Positions 1 through 7,746 of a stretch of DNA of 24,251 bases are shown in pieces. Below the pieces are notes generated by a model. The model did not search any database. It was not told the origin of the DNA and worked only from the letters and a program-made list of their open reading frames with translations. The position numbers and the translations under genes were made by a program. Location: positions 1 through 24,251 of the forward strand of contig DCHF01000007.1 of the NCBI GenBank assembly GCA_002315555.1, read 5' to 3'. Numbering within the stretch: the stretch's first letter is position 1; each line of letters starts with the position of its first letter. The DNA is from Lachnospiraceae bacterium UBA1759. GTDB lineage: Bacteria; Bacillota; Clostridia; Lachnospirales; Lachnospiraceae.

Positions 1-39
1 CCGTTTGACGGGTGGTCATGACTTGGATTGACAAAAAAG

Positions 40-93
40 TGCTAACAGGAGGAAAAATCATTCTAAAGAGAATGAAACGCCGTGCTTTATTAT
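40..93 (+). promoter_or_regulatory. Operator/promoter A before the GH2-GH43 unit (putative AraC site)
   Basis: TGCTAA (40-45) and TTCTAA (61-66) are direct half-sites with starts 21 bp apart, followed by a TATTAT -10 box (88-93) starting 27 bp after the second half-site. The proximal half-site therefore lies where a -35 box would be, as in class II activation by AraC proteins. The same layout occurs at 4401-4454 and 7490-7542, and GGAAAAAT (51-58) is shared with the 4401 site at the same offset. A TTGACA at 28-33 is also present, but no -10 box is properly spaced from it. Binding by the AraC protein encoded at 6166 is inferred. Confidence 0.6.
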
Positions 94-179
94 GAATGTA
101 TCACAGAGGGCCTGAGCGATACCGGCCTGTATCCCTCTCCGGGGATGTGAGGCATTTTTTGAAACGAAGGAACGGAATA

Positions 180-2591
180 ATGAAGAAGACGGATTTTAAT
201 AAGGACTGGGATTTTATCTGGGGCGAACCGCCTAAGATCCCCATGATGCCCGTTCAGAAAAAGAGGGTGGACCTGCCTTACGACTTCATGATCGGCACCG
301 ATGTGGCAAAGGATGCCGCAGGCGGTGCGGCGACGGGCTACTATAAGGGTGGAATCGGAAGCTACACAAAATATTACGAAGTGACAGAAGAGGATGTGGA
401 CAAGCTTCACGTCCTTTCCTTCGACGGATGCTTTGGCGTAACGAAGGTCACGGTAAACGGCCATGTGGTCTGCCGCCATAATTATGGCTATACGCCCTTC
501 GATGCGGACATCACCCCCTATGTGAAGGTCGGCTCCAACAGGATCACTGTTACGGCAAGCAACACCAATGAGCCGAATTCCAGATGGTACTCCGGCGCCG
601 GTCTCTATAGAAAAGTAAGTGTTTTAACAGGTGACAGGCTTCACATCGCAAATAACGGAATCTATACCTATACGAAAGCGCTGGACGGTGATGCGCTTCA
701 GGTCGTTGAAACCACTATTGAAAATAAAACGGAAACCGACCGTCAGGTGAAGGTCTGCATCAGCTTAATTGATAAGGCCACCGGCGAGAGCATTGCCGAA
801 AAAGAAGACCATGTGACAGTCTACGCCGGTGCAAGTGAAGTGTCGCGTGTTGAGGTCGAGGTCTGCCGGCCGAAGCTTTGGAACGTGGACACACCGGAGC
901 TTTATGTCTGCCGGGTCACGATCTCCGACAGTGAGCATACGAACAGCGGATACGCGGACAGTGACGAAGTGCAGTTTGGCTTCCGCGTCATTTCCGTTGA
1001 CGCAGTCCACGGACTTCGGATCAACGGTCAGTCCGTAAAACTGAAGGGCGGCTGCATTCATCATGATAACGGAATCGCCGGCGCAAATGCCTTCCGGGAT
1101 GCGGAATACCGTAAGGTCATGCTCCATAAAAAGGCGGGCTTTAATGCTCTCAGATTTGCTCATAACCCGGTCTCAAGGGACATGCTGAACGCCTGCGATG
1201 AGATCGGCATACTGTGCATCGACGAGGCCTTTGACGTCTGGAACATGGAAAAGAATTATTTTGATTTTTCCAATGTCTTTGCCTCTGAGTGGAAAAATGA
1301 ACTCCGGAGCATGCTGCTTCGGGATAGAAATCACCCCTGCGTCTTTATGTGGTCCATCGGAAATGAGATCGTGGAGCAGGGCGGCTTATCGGATGGCTAT
1401 GCTACCTCCCAAGCGCTTGCCGCCTTTGCTCATAAGCTGGATGCGTCAAGACCGGTGGGCGGCGCCCTGTGCTCCTTCTTCCAGGGGCTTGACGACGCGG
1501 ATCACGAAAAATACTGGAGGTCTGTCATGGCCAATGCAGCGAAGCTCAGGGAAAGCGGCATGGTCAATCTGGACTGTGAGTATGGTCAGAGCGTATGGGA
1601 TCCCTACACGACGCCCTTTGTGAAGGACTGGGACATCGTCGGATACAACTATCTGAGCTATCACTACGAGCCGAGCCATGAAAAGCATCCGGACAGAGTG
1701 ATCTGCTGCACGGAGAGCAAGCCCCGGGAGCTTGCCGCTTACTGGGACTATGTGGAAAAGCTTCCCTACCTGATCGGCGATTTTGAGTGGACCAGCATGG
1801 ACTACATCGGAGAGGCGGGAATCGGCAATACCTTCTATGTGAACCCTGATGAGGTTCAGGCCATGCAGCAGAGAATGTTCTATGCCTCGTATCCGGCAAG
1901 AACCGCGGAGGCGGGAAACTTTGACATCTGCGGCTTCGAAAAACCGCAGATCGGTTACAAGAAGGCGGTGTGGGGAAGCAATGGCACATACATCGTTTCT
2001 TACGATCCGTCCGTCTATGACAAGGTCGAGCTGATCGGACGATACGGCTGGGGACGCTGCGAGCACGGCTTTAGCTGGCCTGCGGAAAACGGTGTGCCGA
2101 TCAAGCTTGAGGCCTATTCCAGAGCTCTCGAGGTGGAGGTGTGGGTGAACGGAAGGTCTCTTGGGCGGAAGGCCGCGGGAAAAGACAACGACTACCGCGC
2201 GGTCTTTGAAACGACCTACGAAAAGGGCGAGGTCCTTGCCGTAAGCTATGATGAAAGCGGCGCAGAGCTGTCCAGGGATGTGGTCAGATCTGTCGGAGCG
2301 CCGGTCTCGGTTGTGATCAGAAGGGATGAGACCCTGGAGCTTCTGCGGGAGAAAAAGCTCATTCCGGTCGATGAGGAGTCGTTGGATTATCTTGTGATCG
2401 AAGCCGTCGACCAGGATGGCAATTTCGTTCCATATGCGGAAATGGACATTACCGCAGAGGAGCTGGGACTCACAGACATGATCGCCCTCGGAACAGGCCG
2501 GGCAACGACAGAAGAGAACTATACAAGGGGGGCTGTAAGGACCTACAGAGGCCGTGCCCTTGCCATCGTTAAGAAGAAAGTAAAAAGCTAA
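180..2591 (+). CDS. Glycoside hydrolase family 2 protein (beta-galactosidase/beta-glucuronidase type)
   Basis: This 803-aa enzyme should cleave terminal beta-linked sugars by a retaining mechanism. Visible layout: N-terminal sugar-binding jelly roll (about 1-170), Ig-like domain (about 175-285), TIM barrel (about 290-560), then a DUF4982-like module (around WVNGRSLGRK) and a further C-terminal beta domain. The acid/base is E396 in WSIGNE and the likely nucleophile is E512 in ICCTES. There is no signal peptide, so it should be cytoplasmic. The frame is open upstream to 96, but the ATG at 180 is chosen because GH2 homology begins at KTDFNKDWDF and an AAGGAA ribosome site sits just before it; the extra 28 residues look like untranslated leader. 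It is first in a unit with GH43 (15-bp gap) and a GPH symporter. The exact sugar cannot be told from sequence; GH2 membership is secure. Confidence 0.9.
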   Translation: MKKTDFNKDWDFIWGEPPKIPMMPVQKKRVDLPYDFMIGTDVAKDAAGGAATGYYKGGIGSYTKYYEVTEEDVDKLHVLSFDGCFGVTKVTVNGHVVCRHNYGYTPFDADITPYVKVGSNRITVTASNTNEPNSRWYSGAGLYRKVSVLTGDRLHIANNGIYTYTKALDGDALQVVETTIENKTETDRQVKVCISLIDKATGESIAEKEDHVTVYAGASEVSRVEVEVCRPKLWNVDTPELYVCRVTISDSEHTNSGYADSDEVQFGFRVISVDAVHGLRINGQSVKLKGGCIHHDNGIAGANAFRDAEYRKVMLHKKAGFNALRFAHNPVSRDMLNACDEIGILCIDEAFDVWNMEKNYFDFSNVFASEWKNELRSMLLRDRNHPCVFMWSIGNEIVEQGGLSDGYATSQALAAFAHKLDASRPVGGALCSFFQGLDDADHEKYWRSVMANAAKLRESGMVNLDCEYGQSVWDPYTTPFVKDWDIVGYNYLSYHYEPSHEKHPDRVICCTESKPRELAAYWDYVEKLPYLIGDFEWTSMDYIGEAGIGNTFYVNPDEVQAMQQRMFYASYPARTAEAGNFDICGFEKPQIGYKKAVWGSNGTYIVSYDPSVYDKVELIGRYGWGRCEHGFSWPAENGVPIKLEAYSRALEVEVWVNGRSLGRKAAGKDNDYRAVFETTYEKGEVLAVSYDESGAELSRDVVRSVGAPVSVVIRRDETLELLREKKLIPVDEESLDYLVIEAVDQDGNFVPYAEMDITAEELGLTDMIALGTGRATTEENYTRGAVRTYRGRALAIVKKKVKS

Positions 2592-2606
2592 GGAGGTCGA
2601 AAGAAG

Positions 2607-4406
2607 ATGAACTACTATTGTAATCCGTTAAATGTGACCTATCGGTATCAGTTTAACAATAATATCATGCGTCCGGACGAGCCGATTCAGATCGACAGGG
2701 AAGCGGCGGATCCCTCCATGATCCTTTTTCAGGGGAAATACTATATTTTTCCTTCCATGAGTCTTGGCTGCTATGTGAGCGAGGACATGGTGAACTGGAA
2801 GAACTACAGACTGCCGGATAACCTGCCCTTCTACGACTATGCGCCCGATGTCAGAGTGCTCGGTGACTATGTCTACTTCTGCGCGTCCAACCATGATCAT
2901 CCCTGCTCTCACTACAGAACGAAGGATGTGCTGAACGGACCCTATGAAGAGATTCCCGGTGATTTTGACTTCTGGGATCCCAACCTCTTTGTCGACGATG
3001 ACGGCAGAGTCTACTTTTACTGGGGCTGCTCGGCAATGGATCCGATCCGCGGTGTGGAGAAGGATCCGGAGACCATGAAGAACATCGGCGAACCGGTGGC
3101 TCTGATCTATGGAAACGCATCGGTAAACGGATTCGAGAGAGTCGGTGATGATAACTCGGTCATGCCGCTTTCCGACGAAGAGCTGGAGAGCACGCTTGAC
3201 AGAATGTTTGCCGAGAGAGGCGGGTCCAGGGAGGATATGGATCCCCGGATGCTCGCAATGGCCAGGGGCTATGTCTCCAGGCGCCCCTATATTGAAGGTG
3301 CATGGATGAGCAAGTTTAATGGGAAATATTATCTCCAGTATGCCTTTGCCGGAAGCCAGTACAACACCTATGGCGACGGCGTTTATGTAAGCGATTCCCC
3401 GCTCGGCCCCTTCACACTTGCTGAGAACGCCCCATTTTCCTATAAGCCGGGCGGGTTTATGAACGGCGCCGGCCACGGTTCGACGATGGAGGACTTAAAG
3501 GGCAATATCTGGCATACCGCCACGATGAGGATCTCGATCAATCATAATTTCGAGCGTCGTGTCGGCCTCTGGCCCTGTGGTATCGATAAGGACGGAGAGC
3601 TCTTCTGCAATCAGCGCTACGGCGACTGGCCGGTCTCTGTCACCGGCAATGCGCAGGATCCCTGGGCAGACCCGGAGTGGTTCCTGTTAAGCTACAAAGC
3701 ATCCATGTCAGCCTCCTCCTATGAAGAGGGGCACGAGCCTGCGCTTGCTGCGGATGAAAACTGCCGCACCTGGTGGAGAGCGGCGTCAAATGCGCGCGGT
3801 GAGTGGCTGGAAGCAGACCTCGGAAAGGAAATGGATGTCAGAGCGATCCAGATCAATTTTGCTGACGATAAGATCGAGATCCCCTGTCCGGGCGAGATCC
3901 GGGGAACGACGCAGGCGAGATACATTGAGGAGAGAGATCTCCGTACAAGATATGTGCTTGAGGGTTCCCTTGACGGCGAAGCTTATTTTGTGATCGAAGA
4001 CAAGAAGGAGGCGGAGTCCGACCTTACCCATGACTTTATTGTCAGAGAGGACGGAATCAGGGCTCGCTTCCTGCGAGTCACCGTATATGAGGTTGCTTAC
4101 GACCAGCCGGCCTGCATCTCCGGAATCAGAGTGTTTGGCAGAGGCGAGGGAGATAAGCCCGTGATCCCTGCATATATCGCAAAAAGAGTGAACGATCTCG
4201 ACTTTACGGTGGAGATCAACGGAAGGAATGCGGTCGGCTACAACGTTTTATGGGGCGCCGCGCCCGATAAGCTTTATCACAGCTGCATGACCTTTGAAAA
4301 GAGCACCAGGGTTGGCGCACTCGTAAAGGGCAGAGAGTATTATGTCCGCGTGGATGCTTTTAACGAAAATGGCATTACAGAGGGTGTTGTGCAGAAATTG
4401 TGCTAA
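2607..4406 (+). CDS. Glycoside hydrolase family 43 protein with discoidin-like (F5/8C) and FN3-like C-terminal domains
   Basis: A 599-aa inverting glycosidase; GH43 members are mainly beta-xylosidases and alpha-L-arabinofuranosidases. The five-bladed propeller (about 25-340) shows the expected catalytic trio: base D35 in AADPS, pKa-modulating D124 in FWDPNLF, and acid E230 in YIEGAWM. Residues of about 365-510 resemble an F5/8 type C (CBM32-like) carbohydrate-binding domain, including ALAADENCRTWWRA, and the last 80 or so residues look fibronectin III-like. No signal peptide is seen. An AGGAGG ribosome site (2591-2596) overlaps the upstream stop codon, so translation is probably coupled to the GH2 gene. 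Its last codon and stop, TGC TAA, form the first half-site of operator B. Confidence 0.9.
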   Translation: MNYYCNPLNVTYRYQFNNNIMRPDEPIQIDREAADPSMILFQGKYYIFPSMSLGCYVSEDMVNWKNYRLPDNLPFYDYAPDVRVLGDYVYFCASNHDHPCSHYRTKDVLNGPYEEIPGDFDFWDPNLFVDDDGRVYFYWGCSAMDPIRGVEKDPETMKNIGEPVALIYGNASVNGFERVGDDNSVMPLSDEELESTLDRMFAERGGSREDMDPRMLAMARGYVSRRPYIEGAWMSKFNGKYYLQYAFAGSQYNTYGDGVYVSDSPLGPFTLAENAPFSYKPGGFMNGAGHGSTMEDLKGNIWHTATMRISINHNFERRVGLWPCGIDKDGELFCNQRYGDWPVSVTGNAQDPWADPEWFLLSYKASMSASSYEEGHEPALAADENCRTWWRAASNARGEWLEADLGKEMDVRAIQINFADDKIEIPCPGEIRGTTQARYIEERDLRTRYVLEGSLDGEAYFVIEDKKEAESDLTHDFIVREDGIRARFLRVTVYEVAYDQPACISGIRVFGRGEGDKPVIPAYIAKRVNDLDFTVEINGRNAVGYNVLWGAAPDKLYHSCMTFEKSTRVGALVKGREYYVRVDAFNENGITEGVVQKLC

Positions 4407-4454
4407 AAAATGGAAAAATACTTCTAATAACAGCAGGAAACACTCTGCTATGAT
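4401..4454 (+). promoter_or_regulatory. Operator/promoter B before the GPH symporter (putative AraC site)
   Basis: TGCTAA (4401-4406) and TTCTAA (4422-4427) start 21 bp apart, with a TATGAT -10 box (4449-4454) 27 bp after the second half-site, identical in spacing to operator A. GGAAAAAT (4412-4419) is also shared with A at the same offset. The first half-site coincides with the last codon and stop of the GH43 gene. It would give the transporter its own promoter in addition to read-through from 180. Confidence 0.6.
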
Positions 4455-4503
4455 TAACTCATCAGGTACACGGAGACTGTACATATAATGAAAGGGGACA
4501 TAT

Positions 4504-6036
4504 ATGGGTAAGAACAAAAATGCTGCCGTTTCGGCAGACGGCGTCACATACAAGCGCGCCAAAACCGGGCACATCGCGCTGGCGATGATGAACGGAGCGG
4601 GTCAGATGGCCTTCTACATCCTGCTTGCGAGCGCAACCTACATCGGAAATGCAAACTATGGCATTCTGGTTGCGGTCACCGGTATTATTATGACTGCTTC
4701 TCGTGTTTTCGACGGCATCACAGATCCGATCGTCGCATACATCGTGGAAAGATTTGATCCCAAGCACGGAAAGATCCGTATTTTCACAATGATCGGCTGG
4801 TTCTGCATGGCCTTGTCGACAACGCTCATGTGCAACATCGGACCCAAGTTTGGGTTACAGGGCATTGGCGGACTGATCTGCTTCATTGTCTTCTACGCCT
4901 TATACATCATCGGCTACACCTTTGTCTGTGTCGCGGGTTCCATGGTCGGCAACATCATGACGAATGATCCCAAGCAGAGACCTACCTTATCCGTGTGGAG
5001 TACCTTATACTCCTATCTCACGCCCATGATCTTAAACGTGGTGCTGATGACCTTCATCCTTCCCAAGTACGATAACATTCAGGGCACCGGATATTTTGCG
5101 GAAGCGAACGTCGTGATCGTTCTTGTATCCTTGGTATTCTACCTCTTGGCCTGTGTGGGCGTTACCCCCTATGACAAGCCCGAAAACTTCGAGGGCATTT
5201 CTGTAGAAAAGTCAAAGAACGAGAAGCCCTCTCTTAAGGATATGGTAGCCCTGATCAAGGAAAACAAGGAGCTTCAGCGCTATATGGTCGCTGCCTGCAC
5301 CGATAAGCTTGCACAGACGGTCGGCGGCGCCGCCGTGGTCTCCACCATGCTCTTTGGTATCATGCTCGGCTCCATGCAGATGTCCACTTATCTTTCTGTC
5401 ATCGGCATGCTTCCGTCCATCGTTTTCGTCATTATCGGTTCAAAGACAGCCGGCAAGCACGGAAACAAGTTCACGATGCTTCGCTGGACCTGGATCTGCA
5501 TCTTTGTCAACATCGTTTATGGCTTATTCCTTCTGTTTGCTCCTGTTTCTCAGATCGGCGGCATCTTAAACGGCACTGCTTCCTCAATGATGGTCGCAGG
5601 TGTCATGGCCGGCTTATTCGTCATTCTGAACTTTGCAAACAGCGGCGCCAAGATGGTCGTATCTGTTGCAACAAACACCTTCAGAATGGACATTGTTGAC
5701 TATGAGCTTGACTGCACCGGCAGATACATGCCTGCTACCGTATCGGCGACTTACAGCTTTGTTGACAAGATCATCTCCTCCTTTGCGGCCATGATCGCTA
5801 CGGCCATGATCGGTCTTGTCGGTTATACGACGACCACGCCGCAGCAGGGCGATCCGCTCACCGTGGGCATCAAGATCATCACCGTTGTGCTTCTGATCGG
5901 CTTCCCCATCATCGGCTGGATCTGCACGCTTGTTTCGATGAAGAACAGCAAACTGACCTACGAGAAGATGGTCGAGGTTCAGAAGAACATCGCTGAAAAG
6001 AAGGAAGCCATCATCGCAAGCGGTGACGCGCAGTAA
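4504..6036 (+). CDS. GPH-family (MelB-like) sugar:cation symporter
   Basis: A 510-aa polytopic membrane protein with about 12 hydrophobic segments, belonging to the glycoside-pentoside-hexuronide:cation symporter family of the MFS. The signature SRVFDGITDPIV near residues 66-77 carries D70 and D74, matching the cation-site aspartates of MelB. It is the likely uptake route for the glycosides cut by the surrounding cytoplasmic hydrolases. The start is supported by an AAAGGGG ribosome site about 7 bases before the ATG. It is last in unit 1 and is followed by a strong terminator. The transported sugar (glycoside, pentoside or glucuronide) cannot be assigned from sequence. Confidence 0.9.
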   Translation: MGKNKNAAVSADGVTYKRAKTGHIALAMMNGAGQMAFYILLASATYIGNANYGILVAVTGIIMTASRVFDGITDPIVAYIVERFDPKHGKIRIFTMIGWFCMALSTTLMCNIGPKFGLQGIGGLICFIVFYALYIIGYTFVCVAGSMVGNIMTNDPKQRPTLSVWSTLYSYLTPMILNVVLMTFILPKYDNIQGTGYFAEANVVIVLVSLVFYLLACVGVTPYDKPENFEGISVEKSKNEKPSLKDMVALIKENKELQRYMVAACTDKLAQTVGGAAVVSTMLFGIMLGSMQMSTYLSVIGMLPSIVFVIIGSKTAGKHGNKFTMLRWTWICIFVNIVYGLFLLFAPVSQIGGILNGTASSMMVAGVMAGLFVILNFANSGAKMVVSVATNTFRMDIVDYELDCTGRYMPATVSATYSFVDKIISSFAAMIATAMIGLVGYTTTTPQQGDPLTVGIKIITVVLLIGFPIIGWICTLVSMKNSKLTYEKMVEVQKNIAEKKEAIIASGDAQ

Positions 6037-6059
6037 TTTATTCAAATACCTCCTATTTG

Positions 6060-6092
6060 GGGCTCCGGAAATTCCGGAGCCCTTTTATTTTT
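6060..6092 (+). terminator. Rho-independent terminator after the symporter gene
   Basis: Perfect inverted repeat GGGCTCCGG (6060-6068) / CCGGAGCCC (6074-6082) with a 5-base loop, followed by a T-rich run TTTTATTTTT (6083-6092). It closes unit 1 before the araC-type gene. Confidence 0.93.
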
Positions 6093-6106
6093 GCAAAATG
6101 TGGTAA

Positions 6107-6139
6107 TTCTGAAAAAACAGTGCTATTCTTAAATAGAAT
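6107..6139 (+). promoter_or_regulatory. Possible promoter of the AraC-type gene with a partial operator match
   Basis: TAGAAT (6134-6139) is a fair -10 box. A degenerate half-site TTCTGA (6107-6112) lies exactly 27 bp before it, the distance seen at operators A and B, but no TGCTAA lies 21 bp further upstream; the nearest relatives are TGGTAA (6101) and TGCTAT (6121). A near-palindrome CTATTCTTAAATAG (6123-6136) overlaps the -10. Weak autoregulation is possible. Confidence 0.3.
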
Positions 6140-6165
6140 TCAGCGCCTTTTCGGGAGGATCACTT

Positions 6166-7365
6166 ATGGAAATAAATATACTCGAGCAAATCAAGGAAAC
6201 TGCGCAGGCCTTTGGTGTGAACTGTGCCTTTTTGAACAAGGATTCTGATTGGGAATATGAATGGGATTCGCGCATTTACAAATCCCTGGGTGTCCGGGTC
6301 ATTTTTGATGAGAATCTTGAAAATGCGCTTCACATGTGTACCCCGGGGACAATGTATGTCGTAAGGGATTCCTACGAAACTGTCATGGTGGTATTTCTTT
6401 ATCAGGAGTCCATCGTTGCGATCGGCCCCTTTGTCACTGCAAATACGGAGGAACTCCTGCCTGTCGTGACAGAGAATAACAGGATTCCGGAGGACAAGCT
6501 TCCGGAGCTTCGTGAAATATATAATACGTACGCACTGATCATCAATCTGAGTGTGCTTGAAGACCTTATTGTGATGAACATGAAGTATCTGTTTCCGGGA
6601 GTGACGATCAGCAAGCAGCACCTGGAGAACGTCCGGTATTCGACCTCAATGTTTGAAGAGATCCGGATCATGGATGAGAACCGCATGTCCATGGAGGCCG
6701 TAGAGGCGCGATACAGGGTTGAGGATGAATTCATGAATGCGGTAGCCTCGGGCGATTATGAAAGGGTGCTGGAGGTGAACAAAAAGTTTCTGGCTTACAG
6801 AATGTCGCCCCGGACAAACGATGAAATACGGGAAATGAAGAATAGGCTCGTCATTCTGAACACACTTCTTCGCCGCGCGGTGCTTAGCGCACAGGTCCAT
6901 CCCGCACATATTGACAGGCTGTCAGGCGATTTTGCGAGGAAGATCGAGGTGGCGGCCAAGGCGCAGGAAATTGTCAGTATCGCGAGGGACATGCCCAGAA
7001 AATACTGCCTTCTTGTTACCAATTATTCACTTGAGGGCTATACGGAGCTCATGCGGAACATCATCAACTACATAGATTTCAATCTCACGGAGGACCTGTC
7101 ACTGAATGCCATAGCGACACGCTTTTCCGTAAACGCAAGCCACCTGTCCAAGCAGTTCAAAAAGGAGATCGGAAAGACCCTGACCGACTATGTGAATGAA
7201 AAAAGGATCGTGACCTCGCTGAAATATCTGGCGACGACGGAGTACTCCGTGCAGAGTGTCGCAGAGCTTGTGGGAATATATGATGAAAACTATTATTCGC
7301 GTCTGTTCAGGAAAGTACAGGGGACCACGCCCTCACAGTACAGGAAGCTGATCAAAAGACGATAA
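6166..7365 (+). CDS. AraC-family transcriptional regulator
   Basis: A 399-aa protein ending in a typical AraC/XylS DNA-binding domain (about 300-397) with two helix-turn-helix units, around LSLNAIATRFSVNASHLSKQF and YSVQSVAELVGIYDENYYSRLF, and the final GTTPSQYRKL motif. The N-terminal 280 or so residues are probably a ligand-sensing and dimerisation domain; I do not recognise the sub-family with certainty. GGGAGGA (about 6153-6159) is the ribosome site. It sits between two glycosidase units that share a 21-bp-spaced direct-repeat operator, so it is the obvious candidate regulator of both, sensing an imported sugar. Its 3' end forms the first copy of a 30-bp tandem repeat. Confidence 0.92.
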   Translation: MEINILEQIKETAQAFGVNCAFLNKDSDWEYEWDSRIYKSLGVRVIFDENLENALHMCTPGTMYVVRDSYETVMVVFLYQESIVAIGPFVTANTEELLPVVTENNRIPEDKLPELREIYNTYALIINLSVLEDLIVMNMKYLFPGVTISKQHLENVRYSTSMFEEIRIMDENRMSMEAVEARYRVEDEFMNAVASGDYERVLEVNKKFLAYRMSPRTNDEIREMKNRLVILNTLLRRAVLSAQVHPAHIDRLSGDFARKIEVAAKAQEIVSIARDMPRKYCLLVTNYSLEGYTELMRNIINYIDFNLTEDLSLNAIATRFSVNASHLSKQFKKEIGKTLTDYVNEKRIVTSLKYLATTEYSVQSVAELVGIYDENYYSRLFRKVQGTTPSQYRKLIKRR

Positions 7366-7490
7366 GCCTGCAGAATATTGATCGAAAGACGATAGGCCTG
7401 CAGGAAACTGACCATAAGACGATAGACCTGCTGAAAATTGCTCGAAAGACGATAAACAATACGGAAATCGGTCGAAAGACAATAAATTGT
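7341..7490 (+). repeat. Five-copy 30-bp tandem repeat beginning in the 3' end of the araC-type gene
   Basis: Successive units start at 7351, 7381, 7411, 7441 and 7471, with a 10-base partial unit at 7341. The conserved core is TCGAAAGACGATA; similarity is highest in units 1-3 and decays in 4 and 5. Unit 1 encodes the last codons and stop of the AraC gene (IKRR-stop), and because 30 is a multiple of three, each later unit repeats an in-frame stop (TAG, TAG, TAA, TAA). The last unit runs directly into operator C. There are no unique spacers, so this is not a CRISPR array. Confidence 0.9.
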
Positions 7491-7542
7491 GCTAAAAGAA
7501 AGCCAAAGCATTCTAAAAAATGCCTTGGCTTTCTTTTATTAT
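7490..7542 (+). promoter_or_regulatory. Operator/promoter C before the second glycosidase unit (putative AraC site)
   Basis: TGCTAA (7490-7495) and TTCTAA (7511-7516) start 21 bp apart, with TATTAT (7537-7542) as -10 box 26 bp after the second half-site, nearly the layout of A and B. The element is interwoven with a hairpin: the TTCTAA half-site spans its loop and the -10 lies on the T-tract. It is expected to drive the small ORF, GH2, GH1 and GH78 genes. Confidence 0.55.
7494..7540 (+). terminator. Terminator-like hairpin after the AraC-type gene, overlapping operator C
   Basis: Nearly perfect 19-bp stem: 7494-7512 pairs with 7519-7537 (one A-C mismatch), loop CTAAAA, and the 3' arm ends in a T-rich stretch (CTTTCTTTTATT). 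This should stop transcription coming from araC. A transcript starting from promoter C would begin near 7549, beyond the hairpin, and so escape it. Confidence 0.75.
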
Positions 7543-7599
7543 ATGAGTATACGCAGGAAAAGCACACGCATAAACGATGCAGGGGAGGCAAATGATTAC

Positions 7600-7716
7600 A
7601 TGACCTGTGAAAGGAATCCCGACGGCAAGGAGATCCTGGTATTTGACAGTATTGACAGAAGACTTACGACGGAAGATTTTTTCGTCAAATTGGCACTTTG
7701 CTATGGAAATGAATAA
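7600..7716 (+). CDS. Small hypothetical protein (38 aa)
   Basis: A short open frame starting MTCERNPDGKEILVF and ending LALCYGNE, preceded by a strong AGGGGAGG ribosome site (7581-7588) about 11 bases before the ATG. An in-frame ATG at 7543 exists but lies before the predicted transcription start and has no ribosome site. The product is charged, lacks a membrane segment, and matches no family I recognise. It lies between promoter C and the GH2 gene (30-bp gap), so it could be a leader peptide, a small regulator, or just an ORF in the leader. Confidence 0.45.
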   Translation: MTCERNPDGKEILVFDSIDRRLTTEDFFVKLALCYGNE

Positions 7717-7746
7717 AAGAGATCGGAGTAAAGGAGTATAACTGAG

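Noticed and set aside
28..33. TTGACA as the -35 of the first promoter
   Set aside because: No acceptable -10 box lies 16-18 bp downstream; the operator/TATTAT arrangement explains the region better.
106..146. Riboswitch in the leader of unit 1
   Set aside because: Only short, bulged inverted repeats (GATAC/GTATC, ATCCC/GGGAT) are present in about 80 bases; no known riboswitch core is visible.
96..179. N-terminal extension of the first GH2 protein
   Set aside because: These 28 codons have no ribosome site, begin at the predicted transcription start, and do not resemble GH2 sequence; the ATG at 180 fits better.
7341..7490. CRISPR-like array
   Set aside because: The 30-bp units are directly adjacent with no unique spacers, they decay along the array, and no cas genes are nearby.
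7293..7511. - strand frame with a 10-residue periodic product (YRL repeats)
   Set aside because: The periodicity only reflects the 30-bp DNA repeat; there is no ribosome site or recognisable domain.
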